Positions 1-12,456 are shown, counted from the stretch's first letter. The stretch: 64,000 bases of DNA from Ananas comosus (GCF_001540865.1 NC_033628.1:6515854-6579853), one strand, 5' to 3'. Program-made: numbers and translations. The notes: generated by a model from the letters alone, not told the origin.

Positions 1-84
1 CCTGCCTTTCGAGATAGCATACGATCTGGGCTAGGAGTGGTCGACAGGGTGAGCCTGGACGATGCAGTGGACATTACCCCCGCC

Positions 85-117
85 CCCCACTCTTGTACAT
101 TTGTACAGAGGGGAGGG
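85..117 (+). promoter_or_regulatory. hairpin between CCCACT and TCACCC flanks in the LTR
   Basis: TGTACA (94-99) and TGTACA (102-107) pair across a TT loop. The stem continues outward through CTC/GAG and into C-rich/G-rich arms with mismatches. The flanks resemble those of the hairpins in the other gypsy LTRs, so this is taken as the local version of that element. Function is unknown. Confidence 0.45.
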
Positions 118-602
118 TCACCCATGGCGTTCGGCTTCTTCCGGTCCCTATGAGTGATCAGTGCCTCTATTTGTTCCTATATCTATTACCATCATGTCAT
201 CGATTTTATTTGTTCATGACTTTACATATATTTATTTGGTGATGTCGATGACATACGTACGTAGTTGCCCTGTTAGTCAGGTTTTCATGGGTTAAACTTT
301 ACCGGCATAACCATGGGTTGTGGAGTCCGGATACGGTGTAGACGAGACTGTCTTTGTTCGGTATAACCATGGGTTGTGGAGTCTGACTTTCGTATATTGA
401 AGTGTTCCCGAGTGCCCAACTGTGTTCGTTGGTGAAAAAGTCTTTTCTTGTGGGGAACGCCAACTAGTCTGGCGGCCACAAGCACTTTACGCACGCTCGT
501 CACCGCTAGCTACGTCTTACGAGTTATCGGTTGGCAGCCGTTGGTCGATTGTTAGGACGGGTGAGTCCCGAGTGACTGGTATATCCAGTAGTACATTGGT
601 TG

Positions 603-735
603 AGCTGGTTTGTCCAGTGTTCATGTCCTATACTTTGAGCTGGTTGTTCCAGTGTTCATATCCTATCTTTTTAGCTGGTTGTTCCAGGATCTATGTTGTG
701 TCCTCTTAGCTGGTTGGTCCAGCGTCTATAGTATA
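603..735 (+). repeat. 35-bp tandem repeat, about 3.7 copies
   Basis: Copies start at 603, 638, 673 and 708, exactly 35 bases apart. Each begins AGCTGGTT and contains CTGG...CCAG, a short inverted repeat, so each unit could form a small stem. The array lies inside the LTR and has no coding potential. Confidence 0.85.
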
Positions 736-2159
736 CGACTACTTTAGATGAGATGAGGATGTATTCTATGATTTGTATCTTTGTTGGTTCATCTCATTTA
801 TGCCCTTATTATGCCCACGTTCCGAGTTATACATATACTATTCGTTATATTTGTCATTCCCACCTTCCTTGCAGTGGCTCGCACGTGGTGACATGGCTGC
901 AGCCCAGCTTCATGGGTGGACATGTACAGACTGCTTTTAGAGAGCTGACACTTCTGCCACGTTGGCTTGGATGCTTTCCAGGTGGCCCAATCTTGGATTG
1001 GGTGATGATTCTTTGGGAGTTTCGTATTGGGGTGCCTATTTAGGTGCCCTTAGCTAAAAGGTTTTAGCTAATGGTTTGTGTGGCCTTCAGGGCTTGTTGC
1101 GTGGCCTTTAGTTGCTAACCAAAAGCCTTTCCGAACCCCGGAACCTGCTAGTCAGGTCTCCAATAGGAGTCGGATGTGAACGACGGTTATCGTCGGTGTA
1201 GCTTCGTTTTTCGTATTTTCGGGAATGGCGATGTATCTTAGTGTAGTAAAATACACTAAAGATCCGAAAAGACCTGGCACGTGCGTTTGGTCTCCAGATA
1301 ATTAGGCTGGCAGCGTGAGCGACTGTCCAAAGTCATACAGCCTCCGGCACGAGTGGAAAGCCTCGTGACGGCCGGTGACGCCACGCGCGTGCTCGCTGCG
1401 CTTCAAGACAATTTGACACGCGTGTTGCACTTCTAGCGCTGATTGAGTAATTGGTCCCGTAGAAACGGCGACAGCCTCCACTCGTGCTACAAGTCGTGCT
1501 CAACATCTAGTAGCACGAGTGAAGGGCTTCAAATCCTCCGAATAGCCTAGTGACCTTTCCACTGGCCTTGGAGCTTTTTCGTAGTTTGGTTTATCTTCCC
1601 TTACCCTTCATGCTTAAATAAATAACTAACTTAGACATATTATGGTTCAGTTTTATTTTACTATTTGGATATCTGAGTTTTCAGTTGGTTTTGGAATGTA
1701 ATAAAGGAATTTGTGTTCTCTTGAAATGAAAATGGTTTTCTACCCCTCGTGGTACCGTTTTGAAAAGATAAAAGTTCCTGTGTAGGAAACAGTTTTCAAA
1801 AGATTTTCTGTGGATTTTGTGTCTTAGTATTTCAAAACCTGTTTCTATGGTTGAAAACATTTTAACTGATAGATGTGGATTTATATTTAAATAGCGAATG
1901 TATATTTGTGAATCTGTGGTGAATGGTGTATGAATGTATATCTGTGGTTATTTGTATGTTCATCTGGTTGTAGTTGTTGTATGATTGAACTCTTGTACTT
2001 GTGCGACGCCGTGCAAATACAGGGGAGACTCTGTCCGTGTGAACAGTGGAACTCCTATATTTGTGGCGGATTTGGCACACTCTGGGGTCAGGTTTTCAAA
2101 AAAAATTTCAGACGCTTTTCCGCTACCTTTTAAACTAAAAGGGACCCTGGGGCGTGACA

Positions 2160-3426
2160 AATAAAGATCTACTAATCAGGTTCCGTCGGATTTCAGGAGA
2201 ATGCTGCACATTGTGAAGGATTAACGTCTTTCCTGAAGTTAACTTCAGCTTGACTGTTCCGATCCCCAATACATTGACAGCTTTTCCATCTCCAACAGTC
2301 ATACATCCTCCACTTGTGTCCTGATAAGAGGAGAATAGGGATCTATTAGTGCAAACATGGACATTGGCTCCAGAGTCTAACCACCAATCTAAATCATGAT
2401 AGGTAAGGTTAACATTAGGTACAAATGATACTGACCTAAAAGTGGAGTTGGAAGGTCACTCTCAATCATATTGACCTGAGGTTTAGGATAGTTGTTCTGA
2501 GTGTTTTGGCCCTTCTTGTAGACAACCTTCTCTTTCTTCCGATGAAAATATTTTGAAGCAAAATGGTTGTCACGGCCACATACATATCAGAAACCATCCT
2601 TCTTCTTATTCCCACTAGGTTGGTTGGTATTAGGTTTCTGGGTATAGTTCCGGTTTCGATTAGGGTTCCTACCTTTAAAACCTTTACCCTTAGGTTTAAA
2701 ATTTTTACCTTTGGGTTTAGGCTTGTGGCTCTGGTTTTGAATCTCGGTCAGGTTTATGTTTGATCGGTTGTTGGACGGTTTAATCTCCCTAAGTCGGTAT
2801 TGGTCTTCTATTCTAATAGCTTGGATTACCGATCTAAGCTTAAGAGTTTTCTGGGTACGTCCAAGCTCATGGGCAAATTTGGTCCAGGAAGGGGGTAATT
2901 TATCCAATAGACAGGTTGCCTGATAGGTTTCATTTAAGATTGATCCATTTCTATGAATTTCTTGGACAAAATTCTGAAATTGATGGATTTGATCATTTAT
3001 AGGAATGTTATCTACCATTCTAAAATTGTTAAAATAGGTAATGGTAAATCTGGCGACACCTTCATTATCTCTAATGTAGGCATCTTCTAAGGCAAGCCAT
3101 AAATCTTTGACAGTTTGATATTTCCTATAGGTTTCATAAAGTTCATCAGGTTGGCAGTTAAGTATTCTAAACCTACAGTGAAATTCAATTTCCTCAGGAG
3201 ATTTGTCAGTTTTAGGTTCTGTAACTGAGGTGGTAGTAGAATCAAATGGAGGAGTTTCAATAGGTGGATCAGAAGAATTTTTAGAAGTAGGATAAGGAGG
3301 TGTTTTTCCAATTGCAGTTATGAGGCCTAAGGTGATAAGCCAAGCCTCTAACTGCTCTTGTCACCTTAAAAAACCTACCTCTTTAAATTTTTCTGGTTTA
3401 AGGCTAGAAGTATCATCAAAACCCAT
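2160..3426 (-). pseudogene. Ty1/copia gag-protease remnant
   Basis: Reading the minus strand from an ATG at 3424-3426, one frame covers a copia gag (UBN2-type): an N-terminal WLITLGLITAI-like segment, a DLWLALEDAYI motif, then a basic KPKGKNFKPKGKGF tract. Next comes one CX2C zinc knuckle (YVCGRDNHFASKYF), with the first Cys position now part of a stop. Downstream, with frame changes, is the protease region with WWLDSGANVHV, the copia DSGA aspartic-protease site. An in-frame TGA near 3361 and another at the gag end (2587) break it. RT and integrase are missing because the plus-strand LTR ends at 2159. No PBS or LTR of its own is visible to the right. Confidence 0.8.
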
Positions 3427-5357
3427 TCTAAACAATCTAGTTGAGGGAACAAAGAAATTAAGGATGATTGAAAAGAGCTGCAAAAAAGGTTCAAAAAACT
3501 TTTTTAGAAAAACAAACATGTTAAGGTTTCTACCTTAGTCAACCAGAATATTTTAGGGTTTAAGTTTTTAAATTTTATCTTTTATGAAAGTTCGTTCAGC
3601 AGCAAACAGATGGCCTAAACAATTTAAATATTTGATTTCAATTAAGTAATCTTGAATAGATATATATATGCAATCAAATACTCTTTATGCAGCAACCAGA
3701 TTATATAGAAAATACTGAAACAAAAGAGATTATAAAAATGGAATGGGCTTGTTGGTTAGGTCCAGCTTTTATAAAGTAGTGGAGATAACCAGCTGAGGGT
3801 TCGAGTCCTCCTTAAAGCAAATATTTTTTTTCTTTTTTTTTTATATTATCAAAACAGTAAAATATAAATATATATTTGAAAATAGTATATATATAAATTA
3901 AACTTTAAAAAGCTGTACACTTAAAAATAATTTACTATAGCAAATGTTTTTTTTTTTTTTTTTTTAAACCGTACAAGTAGTTTAAAACTTTTAACAAACA
4001 GTAAAATTTTTTTTAAAAATAATCAAAAAGTTTTATTGTAGCAAGATTCAAACGTACACAGGAGAGTTATAAAAAAAAATTCACTGTAACAATTATTATT
4101 ATTATTTTTTTTATGAAATAGTTTTACTGTAGCAAAACTAAAAACTTAAATTTACAGTAGCAACTATTTTTTTTTTTTTAAATAACAGTAGAAGTCAAAT
4201 AAAAATTGCAAGTAAACTATATGCAATTAGAATTTGAAAATGCTAATCCCAACTTAAATTAATTTTGTATGTCAATCATACAAGCAAGTTATCAAACACA
4301 AATTATATGCAATATACATAATTATTATTTTTCGGATTAGCATTTGTTAGATTTTAATCACAATCAAATTGGAATACGCCTTAGATTGTTGGAGAAAAAC
4401 CGCAACGAATAATCCGATTGTGACTAGATCTAACAAATTTAGTGATGAAATTAATAAAATCAACTTACCGATAATCGCTAAATTCTAAAATATTGTAGAA
4501 GAATAATGACAAATAATTTGATCCGGAAGCGTGCGAAGCACTGCCCTAAGGCGTATTCCCGTCCTTCGTGCGGGATTAACCGAAAACACTGTCCCAAGAT
4601 ACGACCGGAACTCCTCCTCCTACGAGCACGAACGTAGAAGAGGTTGACGAAAACTTTTTCAACACCCAGCAATAAAACGATCAAATGAAGTGGATGAAAT
4701 TAGTAAAAAGAAAATTAAAATTAACTCTTAAAAAGCTATCCTGTGAAGCTCTCACACATTCATTCATTTACATGTGTATGAAGTGCTCTGTCCTCACATC
4801 TTAAAATACTATGAACATAATTAGAACGTTGGGTCAAACGTTCTTCTTGAAACCGACTCGTGATGGACGCGCGGACGTGCGCGGAGCGGTGCGCACAGGG
4901 AGCCGGTTCGCTCGCCACGCAAACCGAAACTTCTGCAAAAATAAATTCTTCAATTAATAATGGATTAAATGAAAAACATAATAAAGATTTTGAATTTTAT
5001 TTTATTATCAACAGGCTGTTACCTTCCTTCATCGGCAAGATGAATTACATCTCTTATTGTCGCTTCTTCTATCACCGTTTTCTTTTTTTTTGTTGGCTAT
5101 TTTTTCTTCACTTATCTACCCAATTGCATTACACTGGTTACTTCACTACTGCTACTTGATGTGTGTATGCTAGAAAGTTATTTTCTTTCTAAATTGTCAT
5201 TGATAAAATCAATATTATATAAATATAAGTTATTTTTAGTATTTTAAATTTTAAAAACCAACACACAATAAACAACGAATTGTAGAAAGCTAAAACTAAA
5301 TGCCTAGTTGCCAAGTGCACAATGTTGATTTCATTAATAAATTAACATTCTATAAGA
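3427..5357. other. AT-rich stretch without genes
   Basis: Long A and T runs (3825-4175) and low GC. Nothing here reads as a gene. Two inverted repeats are visible: TGTTAGAT...ATCTAACA-type arms at about 4345-4365 and 4415-4437, and GGAATACGCCTTA (4371-4383) against TAAGGCGTATTCC (4547-4559). The 4440-4690 and 4800-4930 parts are less AT-rich and could be LTR remnants of the copia fragment to the left, but no terminal TG...CA pair or PBS was found. Confidence 0.6.
3745..3817 (+). other. tRNA-like sequence, possible SINE head or tRNA relic
   Basis: GTTGGTTAGG resembles a tRNA D-arm. GAGGGTTCGAGTCCTC (about 3795-3810) forms a T-arm with the B-box GGTTCGAGTCC. A T-rich run that would stop RNA polymerase III follows within 20 bases. 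The acceptor stem is not convincing and no clear anticodon arm is seen, so this is a relic or SINE head rather than a working tRNA. Confidence 0.35.
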
Positions 5358-5985
5358 CCTTTGGGCGTTCAGAAATAACGAATATTAAGATAAATTTTTT
5401 TATCTCTAGAATAATTTATTATTCGAAATAGTTAAAAATAAAAGTACAATTTTATTTTATTTGTAATACTGCTATTCTCAAGAATAATTTAAATTGCATT
5501 TTGGTTATTTTAATAGAATAGTAGAGGATAGTTGAAAAAAGTGATGGTTGAATTTGGTATAAAATATATTATAAAAATAATTTATTTCTTTCAAATTCTA
5601 CTTCAACATTAAATATAAAAAATTATTTATTATAATATTTAAGTATAATAAATAAGTACAAATATTACGTATTCATGTTGTATAATTAAAAATTTTATAA
5701 TAAAAATAATTTACTATAATATATAATATATCATATAATTTATTTTAGTTCAATTTATAATATCAATAAAGCTTAGAAGTAAATTTTGGAATAGCACTAT
5801 CTATCCCAAGTTATTCCAAAATAATCTCTAATTGGGAATAGCTAGGTTTGTCTGACATATTTTATTCCGGTCAAAAAATACCCCGAAATAATGGGAATAA
5901 CTTTTATTATATTCACTTTATTTCCGAACCAAACAGTGGAAATAACTTTTGTTATCTCCACTTTATTCTCGAACCAAACAAGGTT
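5358..5985. mobile_element. MITE-like non-autonomous DNA element I
   Basis: The right end (CGAACCAAACAAGGTT, to ~5985) is the reverse complement of the TTGTTTGGTTCGG-type end found at 6131. The left end near 5358 (GACCTTTGGGCGTTCAG) is a diverged match. The inside is AT-rich with no transposase. The right terminal repeat is present twice, 45 bases apart (5896 and 5941). The CCCTGTTTGG motif is common at ends of plant hAT/Harbinger-derived MITEs. Family assignment is open because the target-site duplication was not clear. Confidence 0.5.
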
Positions 5986-6128
5986 GCGGTTTTACAATAC
6001 ATTTCCTTTTTCAAGTAAGAATGCAAATTCCACATGCAAAATTGACAATATTGCTAGATGAATACACCATGATTTGAATCTTCAGTTTCTTGGGTTAGAT
6101 GTAATATAACCTATACGGTAGATATTAA

Positions 6129-6648
6129 GACCCTGTTTGGTTCGGGGTATAAGCAGGGATAACCAAAGTTATCCTTGATATTCCGTCAAATGAGATGATT
6201 TGTAGCCGGGATATTTTATTCCGATCAACCTTGTTATTCCCGGCTATTCCGGAATATCTTGGAATTTACTACTCCACCATATTGGTGGAATATATAGTAC
6301 TATTCCAATGTTTAATTTCAAACTTTATTAAAATTATAAATTGAATTAAAACTAAATTATATAAATATAATATATTATATATAACAATATATTATTTTTA
6401 TTATAAAATTATTAATTGTACTATATTAATAAATATTATTTATATTTAAATATTAAAATAAATTTTATAATAAATTATATTTAAATTATTATAATAACTT
6501 ATTTTCATTAAATTTAAGTTTAAGTAGAATTTTCAAAAAATTTATAAATTTATTAATAATAAAAGTTTATAAATTTATTAAAAATTTAGTTTTAGCAAAT
6601 TTATAAATTTATCATAATAAATTATTTTTATTAATTGTTCCCGCCCTA
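6129..6648. mobile_element. MITE-like non-autonomous DNA element II, right end cut
   Basis: It starts GACCCTGTTTGGTTCGGGG (6129-6147), the mirror of element I's right end. It has similar internal text (GGGATAACCAAAGTTATCC-type ends, then AT-rich sequence). Its other terminal repeat is not seen before the LTR start at 6649, so it was probably interrupted there. No coding sequence. Confidence 0.45.
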
Positions 6649-6849
6649 TGTCATGCCCCGGGGTCCCTTTGATTTTTAAATTCAATGCGGAAGTGCCCAA
6701 TTATTATTATTTTTTTTTTGAAAGTCTTGACCCCAAGGGATATCAGATTTGCCATAAATACAGGAAGCCCACTGTACACACGGACAGTGTCTCCTCTGTA
6801 TTTGTATGGCGTCGCACAAATACAAGATACAACCACAGTATATAAACAA

Positions 6850-6851
<2 letters not shown>

Positions 6852-6892
<41 letters not shown>

Positions 6893-6936
6893 TATATTTA
6901 TATACTTATATATATATATATATTATATATATATAT
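6852..6936. repeat. (TA)n microsatellite
   Basis: An uninterrupted run of TA from about 6852 to 6888, then imperfect TA/GATA up to about 6936, inside the minus-strand LTR. Confidence 0.9.
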
Positions 6937-7385
6937 TCACCACATCACAGAGATCCATTCACATTCATTTCATCACAAGATTGCAATACTTTGATCATGA
7001 ATCCACATCTATTAGTTTAAAACGTTTTCCATCCGGAAACTCATTTTGAAATGCTAAAATTATGAAAACCGAAAAACTCTTTTTAATACCGTTTCGCACA
7101 CGGAAATCTTTTCCTTTAAAATGCTTACCACGAGGGGTAGAAAACCATTTTCAATATTTTTACATGAAAACCACGAGTACTTTCATTAACTTCACAAAGC
7201 CATGAACATTTACTTAAATGAAACCACTGAACCATAAAGTGTCTAAGTTATTTAATTTCAATAAGAAGGGATAGAAAGTAGACCGAATGTAACCGGGCCG
7301 AAAACTCTATCGACCGCTACATACGTGCCTCACGCACCGTCCTGACTCGGACCAGCAATGTCACTTGAAAGGGTGGTAGGGGGGT

Positions 7386-7406
7386 GAGAACATGTACACA
7401 TGTCTC
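7386..7406 (-). promoter_or_regulatory. LTR hairpin, stem GAGA-ACATGT / ACATGTCTC
   Basis: The arms GAGAACATGT and ACATGTCTC pair with one bulged A across an AC loop. It sits just inside GGGGGTGAGA, next to TAGTGGGTAC, the same place as the GAACTAT hairpins in other LTRs but with a different stem sequence. Confidence 0.5.
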
Positions 7407-8610
7407 CTCTCTTAGTGGGTACCGCAAGCCGACGAAGGCAATGAGTACTCACCGGCAGAAAGAGATCAACAAAGTCATAGGTAGATATCACAGATATAGT
7501 AGCTATAATGCCGGAAGGAAAGGAAACAGTAATAGAACATGCAACTATCGCTATTGTAAAATAGAACAAAATGCATACATGGATATCATAACTATAGTAG
7601 CAATGATGCAGAGGTAAACAACAGTGCAAAGGAATATAACTAGCCGCTATTGTAATACAGAATAAAGTGCGAGTATGCATCAACCGGACGATTAGTCCCA
7701 AATATACCTAATCAGAAACCTGGCATGACGGTCCACAGACCTCAAGCCTGTGCCACTGCCCCTCTACCTGTATATGACCCAGACTAGGCCTCTGGACTCA
7801 CAGGCTACATATAACCCAGACTAGGCCTCTGTGCTCACAGGTTGGCACGTCCAACCACTTTTATGAAAAAGAACACCCTCTTGCGGTGGATTAGACCGCT
7901 GGTGATTGGGAAATGCGAATGAGTCTCGGGCGATCTGTAGTACACTAAACTTTAGCAAATTGCGAAGTTTGAGTGTTAGAATAGTAATTAGAGCTATTTT
8001 ATATCTTTTGAGAGGTTGTCAAGAGGTTTTCGGCAAGTTACTTGAGTGATCAAATGGCCGGAAGAGCAAAAGTGCATTGAAGCGGCGAAATTCTGCATTT
8101 TGCACTGAGTACCAGTACCAACTTGCCCTAGTATCGGTACCTAGCACAACAGCTGCATGGATTAAAGGGTTATTTGGTAATTTCACTCTAACCCTTATCC
8201 TTTGACCCTCCTAGCTCGACCCCTGAGCCTGTTCTTATTAGGATTGAGCTGAAGAACAGGGTAAGACTTGCTCTCTCTCTCTCTCTCCAGGGTTTTGGGG
8301 TTTTTGTGAGTGGAATTGAGGATTTAAGCTTGTTTTTGTTAAGTCTTGTGTGTTGGCAAGTTTCATGAAGTGAGTCGGAGTCTTGATGGATCGGTGCGGA
8401 TCATCAAAGATTGAAGAATTCAAGACTTCGAGGAAAGTGGAAATAACTCACGACGTGAATCACGATGCTCAGGTAAAGTTTTAATTCATGTTATGGTGAT
8501 TCATACTTAATTGTAGGCACTAGAATCATATACTCAAAGTTTATTGGATTAGAAAGTGCATCGGAACTTGCGAAACTCAAAACTGTGGAAAAATGAGGAA
8601 AATGCAAAGT

Positions 8611-8750
8611 GTACCGGTACAGTATTGAAAGTGTACCGGTACAAATTGTGTTCCAGTAAAACCAGCGACTTGTCACCGGTTATAGCGTTTCACAGGTTTT
8701 CTCTTCCGTCATCGTGTAACCGGTAACAGCTTAAAAGTGTACCGGTACAC
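8611..8750 (+). promoter_or_regulatory. cluster of GTACCGGTAC-type palindromes upstream of the TATA box
   Basis: GTACCGGTAC at 8611-8620 and 8633-8642, a CACCGGTTA variant near 8675, TAACCGGTTAA-like text near 8718, and GTGTACCGGTACAC at 8737-8750. The cluster ends ~50 bases before TATAAATA (8803-8810). The same arrangement recurs at 17584-17730 in the 3' LTR. This is presumably U3 regulatory DNA. Confidence 0.6.
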
Positions 8751-8802
8751 AATGTAAAAATCTAAAAATATTTCAAATCCGACTCTAATTGATTTTAAAG
8801 TC

Positions 8803-8810
8803 TATAAATA
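8803..8810 (+). promoter_or_regulatory. TATA box of the Sirevirus 5' LTR
   Basis: TATAAATA, repeated at 17777-17784 in the 3' LTR. It lies downstream of the ACCGGT palindromes and upstream of an AAACCCTAGAGG leader, the usual position for a plant TATA element. Confidence 0.6.
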
Positions 8811-9465
8811 AGCTATTGGGGTTCTCTAACAGATAAAGGATCATAAGAATACATATTTGAGAAACCCTAGAGGCTAGGATTTCGTTCATAACCTATTTTC
8901 TTCATAATAACCTCTTTTAGGTCAAATCGAGAGATTGTAATTTGATATCAATTTGTCGATTTGATCTACTCTTCGCTTGGAGTTCTCTTCCCTGGTTTTC
9001 ATCGATACTCTAAGCGAAGGATGACCATACACATGATGTTCTTCATTGATGGTGTCGTGGATTCGGCGTGATTGAAGGTGGTTCGTGGATTCGGATCGTG
9101 AGCTCGTGGATTCAAGTGGCGTTCGTGGATTCAGACGTGTACGAGGCGTTCATGGATTCAAACATGAGGGCGTGGACAACCCGGAGGATTGTGTGAGATT
9201 CGTAAGAGGTTAAGAGAGGTCGAGTCCGTAGAGTCGATAATCACCTTGTAATCTTTTCTCTTAGTGAATTATTTTTTCGCGTGTTGGTCCCGTGGGTTTT
9301 TCTCCAAGTTGGAGTTTTCCCACGTAAATATTGGTGTAATTTTTATTTTCCGCATTTACTTTTATTGCATTGAGATTTGTGATTTTTGACTGTTACACCT
9401 ATTCACCCCCCTCTAGGTGTTGGATACAATTTAGATAGATCCTTAGGCACTCCAAAACTTTCAAT

Positions 9466-9480
9466 TGGTATCAGAGCGGG
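9466..9480 (+). other. primer-binding site, tRNA-iMet
   Basis: TGGTATCAGAGCGGG starts two bases after the 5' LTR end. It is complementary to the 3' end of initiator tRNA-Met, the usual primer of plant copia elements. Confidence 0.9.
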
Positions 9481-9501
9481 ATCTAGATAAATTGCTATCT
9501 A

Positions 9502-11550
9502 ATGGCCGAAGGCGGTAACATTAATCGACCATCACTCTTCGATGGCATGAATTATGCCTATTGAAAAATTCGCATGAGAGCTTTTCTAATTCCAATCGAT
9601 GAGCGAGTTTGGCAATTTATTGAATTCGGATGGAAACATCCAACCAAAGTCGTCGATAATGCTACCGTTCCTAAACCGCGAAACAAGTGGATGAAAGATG
9701 AAAACGAGTCATCTTCATTTAATGGCAAGGGCACAAACGCTTTATTTAATGCTTTGTCACAAACAGAGTTTACTCGCGTTTCGGCGTGTAATACCGCCAA
9801 GAAAATTTGGGATACTCTACAAGTTACGCATGAAGGAACTAGCTTGGTAAAGGTTCAAAAATTACAAATGTTGACAAGCAAATTTGACTCGATTTTAATG
9901 GAAGAAAATGAGACCTTTACTGAGTACTATACTCGACTTCAAGACGTTGTTAATACATGCGCTAACTTGGGAGAGAAAATTCCGGATTCTAATATTGTTT
10001 GAAAAATTCTTCGGACTCTTCCGGAACGCTTTTGGGCAAAAGTTGCCGCAATCGAAACCGTAAAGCATCCGGACGAGATGAAAGTCCAAGAGTTAGTAAG
10101 TGCTTTGCAAATTTATGAGATGACTTTTTATACTAACCAATCTTCTTCCAAGTCTTCTTCTAAAAGTACGGGGGTTGCACTCAAATCGACAAAGAAAGAA
10201 GACGGCGACTCGGATTTCGACGGAGATATTTCGCTCACCAATTTCGAACATCAATTAGCGCTCCTAACGAAGAAGTTCCGACGAAATTTTCGGAAGAATA
10301 AATTGGACAAGGCTTCATCGTCTAAGCAACAATCTTTTTCTAAATCATCTTCATCTTCTAAATCTAAGGATAAAAACTTTGCAAAGTCTTCGAAAGAAAA
10401 AAATGAATTTGAAGGGAAAATCCAATGTTACAAGTGTAGAAGCTACGGTCATATTGCAACGGATTGTCCCTCTAAGAAATCATATACAAAGAAGGCTTTG
10501 CAAGCTAAAACTTGGGATGATTCATCTTCAAGTGAATTAAGTTCAAGTGACGAAGAAAAGAATGATCATATTGCTTTAATTGCTAATAATTCTTTGTCTT
10601 TATCGAATGTTATGTGTTTATCCTCTATTGTTACGAACTCTAGTGTTTCGCCTTCCTTACATGGGTCTTCGAACGACAATGGAGAAAGCGAGGAGGAATC
10701 AAACAACGAGGATATAGCGGAAGCGTATCATCAACTCCTCGTTGAATCCAAAAAGATGGCGAAGCACAATAAAAAATTGAGGAAGCGTCTACTTGAACTT
10801 GAAGAAGAAAACAACAAGTTGAAGACAATGAAGAAAGCTATCGAGGAGGAAAGGGAATCAAATTTGAAAGATCGTTCAATCCTCCAAGAGAAGCTTGATG
10901 AAGCGGAATCAACGATCAAATCCTATAAAGATAAAGTTGGATTTTTGGAGCAACAATTTGAGGAATCGTACACATCTAACAAGTCCTTGACCGATCAAGT
11001 TCGTCAACTCCAATCCGATATTCAAAAATTTTCTTCGGGATCGAAGAAATTGGATCATATGCTCGGATTGGGTCAAACGAACAAGGTAGGACTCGGATAC
11101 AAAAGGACTTACGTTGAGAAGGATTCAAAATCAACTCCTAAAATCTCAACAAATTCAGATGAAAAGGTGTGTCATCGATGTGGCATCAAAGGACACATCA
11201 AAAAAAGTTGCCCGAACAAGACAAAGAAGAATCAATCGGCAACTTCTAATCGTCAAGTGGCACCCTCTACAACTCGACTTCCCCCACGGAATCAAAAGAA
11301 AAATCAAGTTCGTCGAGTACCACAAGCAAATCGGATTCCTAATGCGCAATGTGAAGTCCGAACGAAGCCTCAAGAGAACCGGAATTCTAAATCTCACCGG
11401 CAACTTCAGTTGAAGTCACCTACAATGAAGCAATCTACGATGGATCAAAAATCAAAGCAAACTGTACCAAATGTCGACAACCCAAGACAACCTACTATCC
11501 AACAAGTGTGGATCCGGAAAGGTGATATCTTTCCTTGTTCTTTGTCTTAA
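9502..11550 (+). pseudogene. Sirevirus gag, two internal stops
   Basis: One frame of 683 codons runs from ATG at 9502 to the stop at 11550. It starts with the copia gag signature (NRPSLFDGMNYAY before the first stop), then KVQKLQMLTSKFDSILM and LQDVVNTCANLGEKIP. A Ser/Lys-rich linker and a first CX2CX4HX4C knuckle (CYKCRSYGHIATDC, ~10430) follow. Then come a long charged coiled coil (~10700-11040) and a second knuckle (CHRCGIKGHIKKSC, ~11170). The in-frame stops are TGA at 9562-9564 (where gag normally has Trp) and TGA at 10000-10002. Gag would form the particle and bind RNA. The large size with coiled coil and two knuckles is typical of Sireviruses. Confidence 0.85.
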
Positions 11551-12271
11551 GTTTGTTTTGATTGATTATGTAATGCTTTGTTTTGTGCTTATTGCATATT
11601 TGTATTCATTGCATTACATGTTTGGACGATTTTTGGTGCTTGAATTTATTTGTTTAAAAATCGTTTTGAGGAAAGGTGTTTGGGAGATTAAAAACTTTCT
11701 TTGAAAAAGGAGATGATTGAAAATCATTATTTTGGGGAGATTAAACTTTTCAAAGTGCTTTAAACGGTATTTAACTTCACATTCATATTATGTTAAATTC
11801 ATATTAATTATCGGTTTTACTCCACTTTTTATTATTTTGACGATAATTTATTATATGAATTCTTAATACATATAGTCAACAAAATTTTGAAATAAAATTT
11901 GATCTCTTGGTGATTAATTCATCTTGATTGTGTGTGTTGGATATGATGGATGGATATTCGCTAATAGACCAAAATTTGTCAAAATTATTTTCAATTGTGA
12001 GATTGTCTAATTTAGGGGGAGTTTGAAGTATTTAAAAAAAAAAAAAGAAAAAGAAAAAAAAACTCCTATGTTTAAAAGATGTGAAAAGAGTTACATCTAA
12101 AATGAGTGTGAAAACTACCACCACGTGTAGGAAAGAGCTACCACCCTGATCGTCCGGTAAGTGTATGAAGCTACCACATGACAAATTTTTTTGAATAATC
12201 GAAAATGTTTGAAAAATTGAATATGTTAGGTTTTTCGGTGTTATAAGGTGGTAGGATGAAAATATGCTCAA
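11551..12271 (+). other. non-coding part of the Sirevirus internal region
   Basis: AT-rich with no pol similarity. It contains purine tracts TTTGGGGAGATTAAA (~11735) and TTAGGGGGAGTTTG (~12012), resembling the extra polypurine tracts of Sireviruses, then an A-rich run at 12033-12062. It is interrupted at 12272 by a solo LTR and continues at 15461. Confidence 0.6.
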
Positions 12272-12456
12272 TATAACGTATCGAAATCCGGAAGAAATTG
12301 TCGAACTTTAGCCAAATTGGTTAAAGTTGTCGAAGGAAAAGTTGGACAAGTTCCAATTGGCATTCCAACAATTTTGGAAGGGCTAAAAATGAGTTTAAGA
12401 GCTGTTAGAAAGATTTTAGCATCGAACGTCGCAAAACTGCATTCTGGAGCAAAGTG

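Larger units (their letters stand above)
1..2159 (+). mobile_element. 3' part of a Ty3/gypsy-type LTR, cut by the window start
   Basis: The right end reads GGGGCGTGACA, the terminal signature of all gypsy-type LTRs in this window. The last ~300 bases are the reverse complement of the start of the minus-strand LTR at 6649, including the conserved AGGGGAGACTCTGTCCG module (2021-2037). Further homology to that LTR includes a block near 1741-1800. No open frame of retroviral type is present. The left end lies outside the window, so a target-site duplication cannot be tested. It abuts copia protease sequence directly at 2160, so it probably inserted into that older element. Confidence 0.7.
8337..9463 (+). 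repeat. Sirevirus 5' LTR
   Basis: Starts TGTTAAGTC, ends CTTTCA, 1127 bases. Differences from the 3' copy are scattered and mostly transitions (for example CACGACG against CATGACG), so the insertion is not recent. It holds ACCGGT palindromes (8611-8750) and TATAAATA at 8803-8810. Confidence 0.9.

Noticed and set aside
1220..1262. TTAGTGTA/TACACTAA hairpin in the first LTR as a terminator
   Set aside because: A single 8-bp stem without counterpart in related LTRs; could be chance.
3745..3817. Functional tRNA gene
   Set aside because: T-arm and D-arm-like pieces are present but there is no acceptor stem pairing and no clear anticodon arm.
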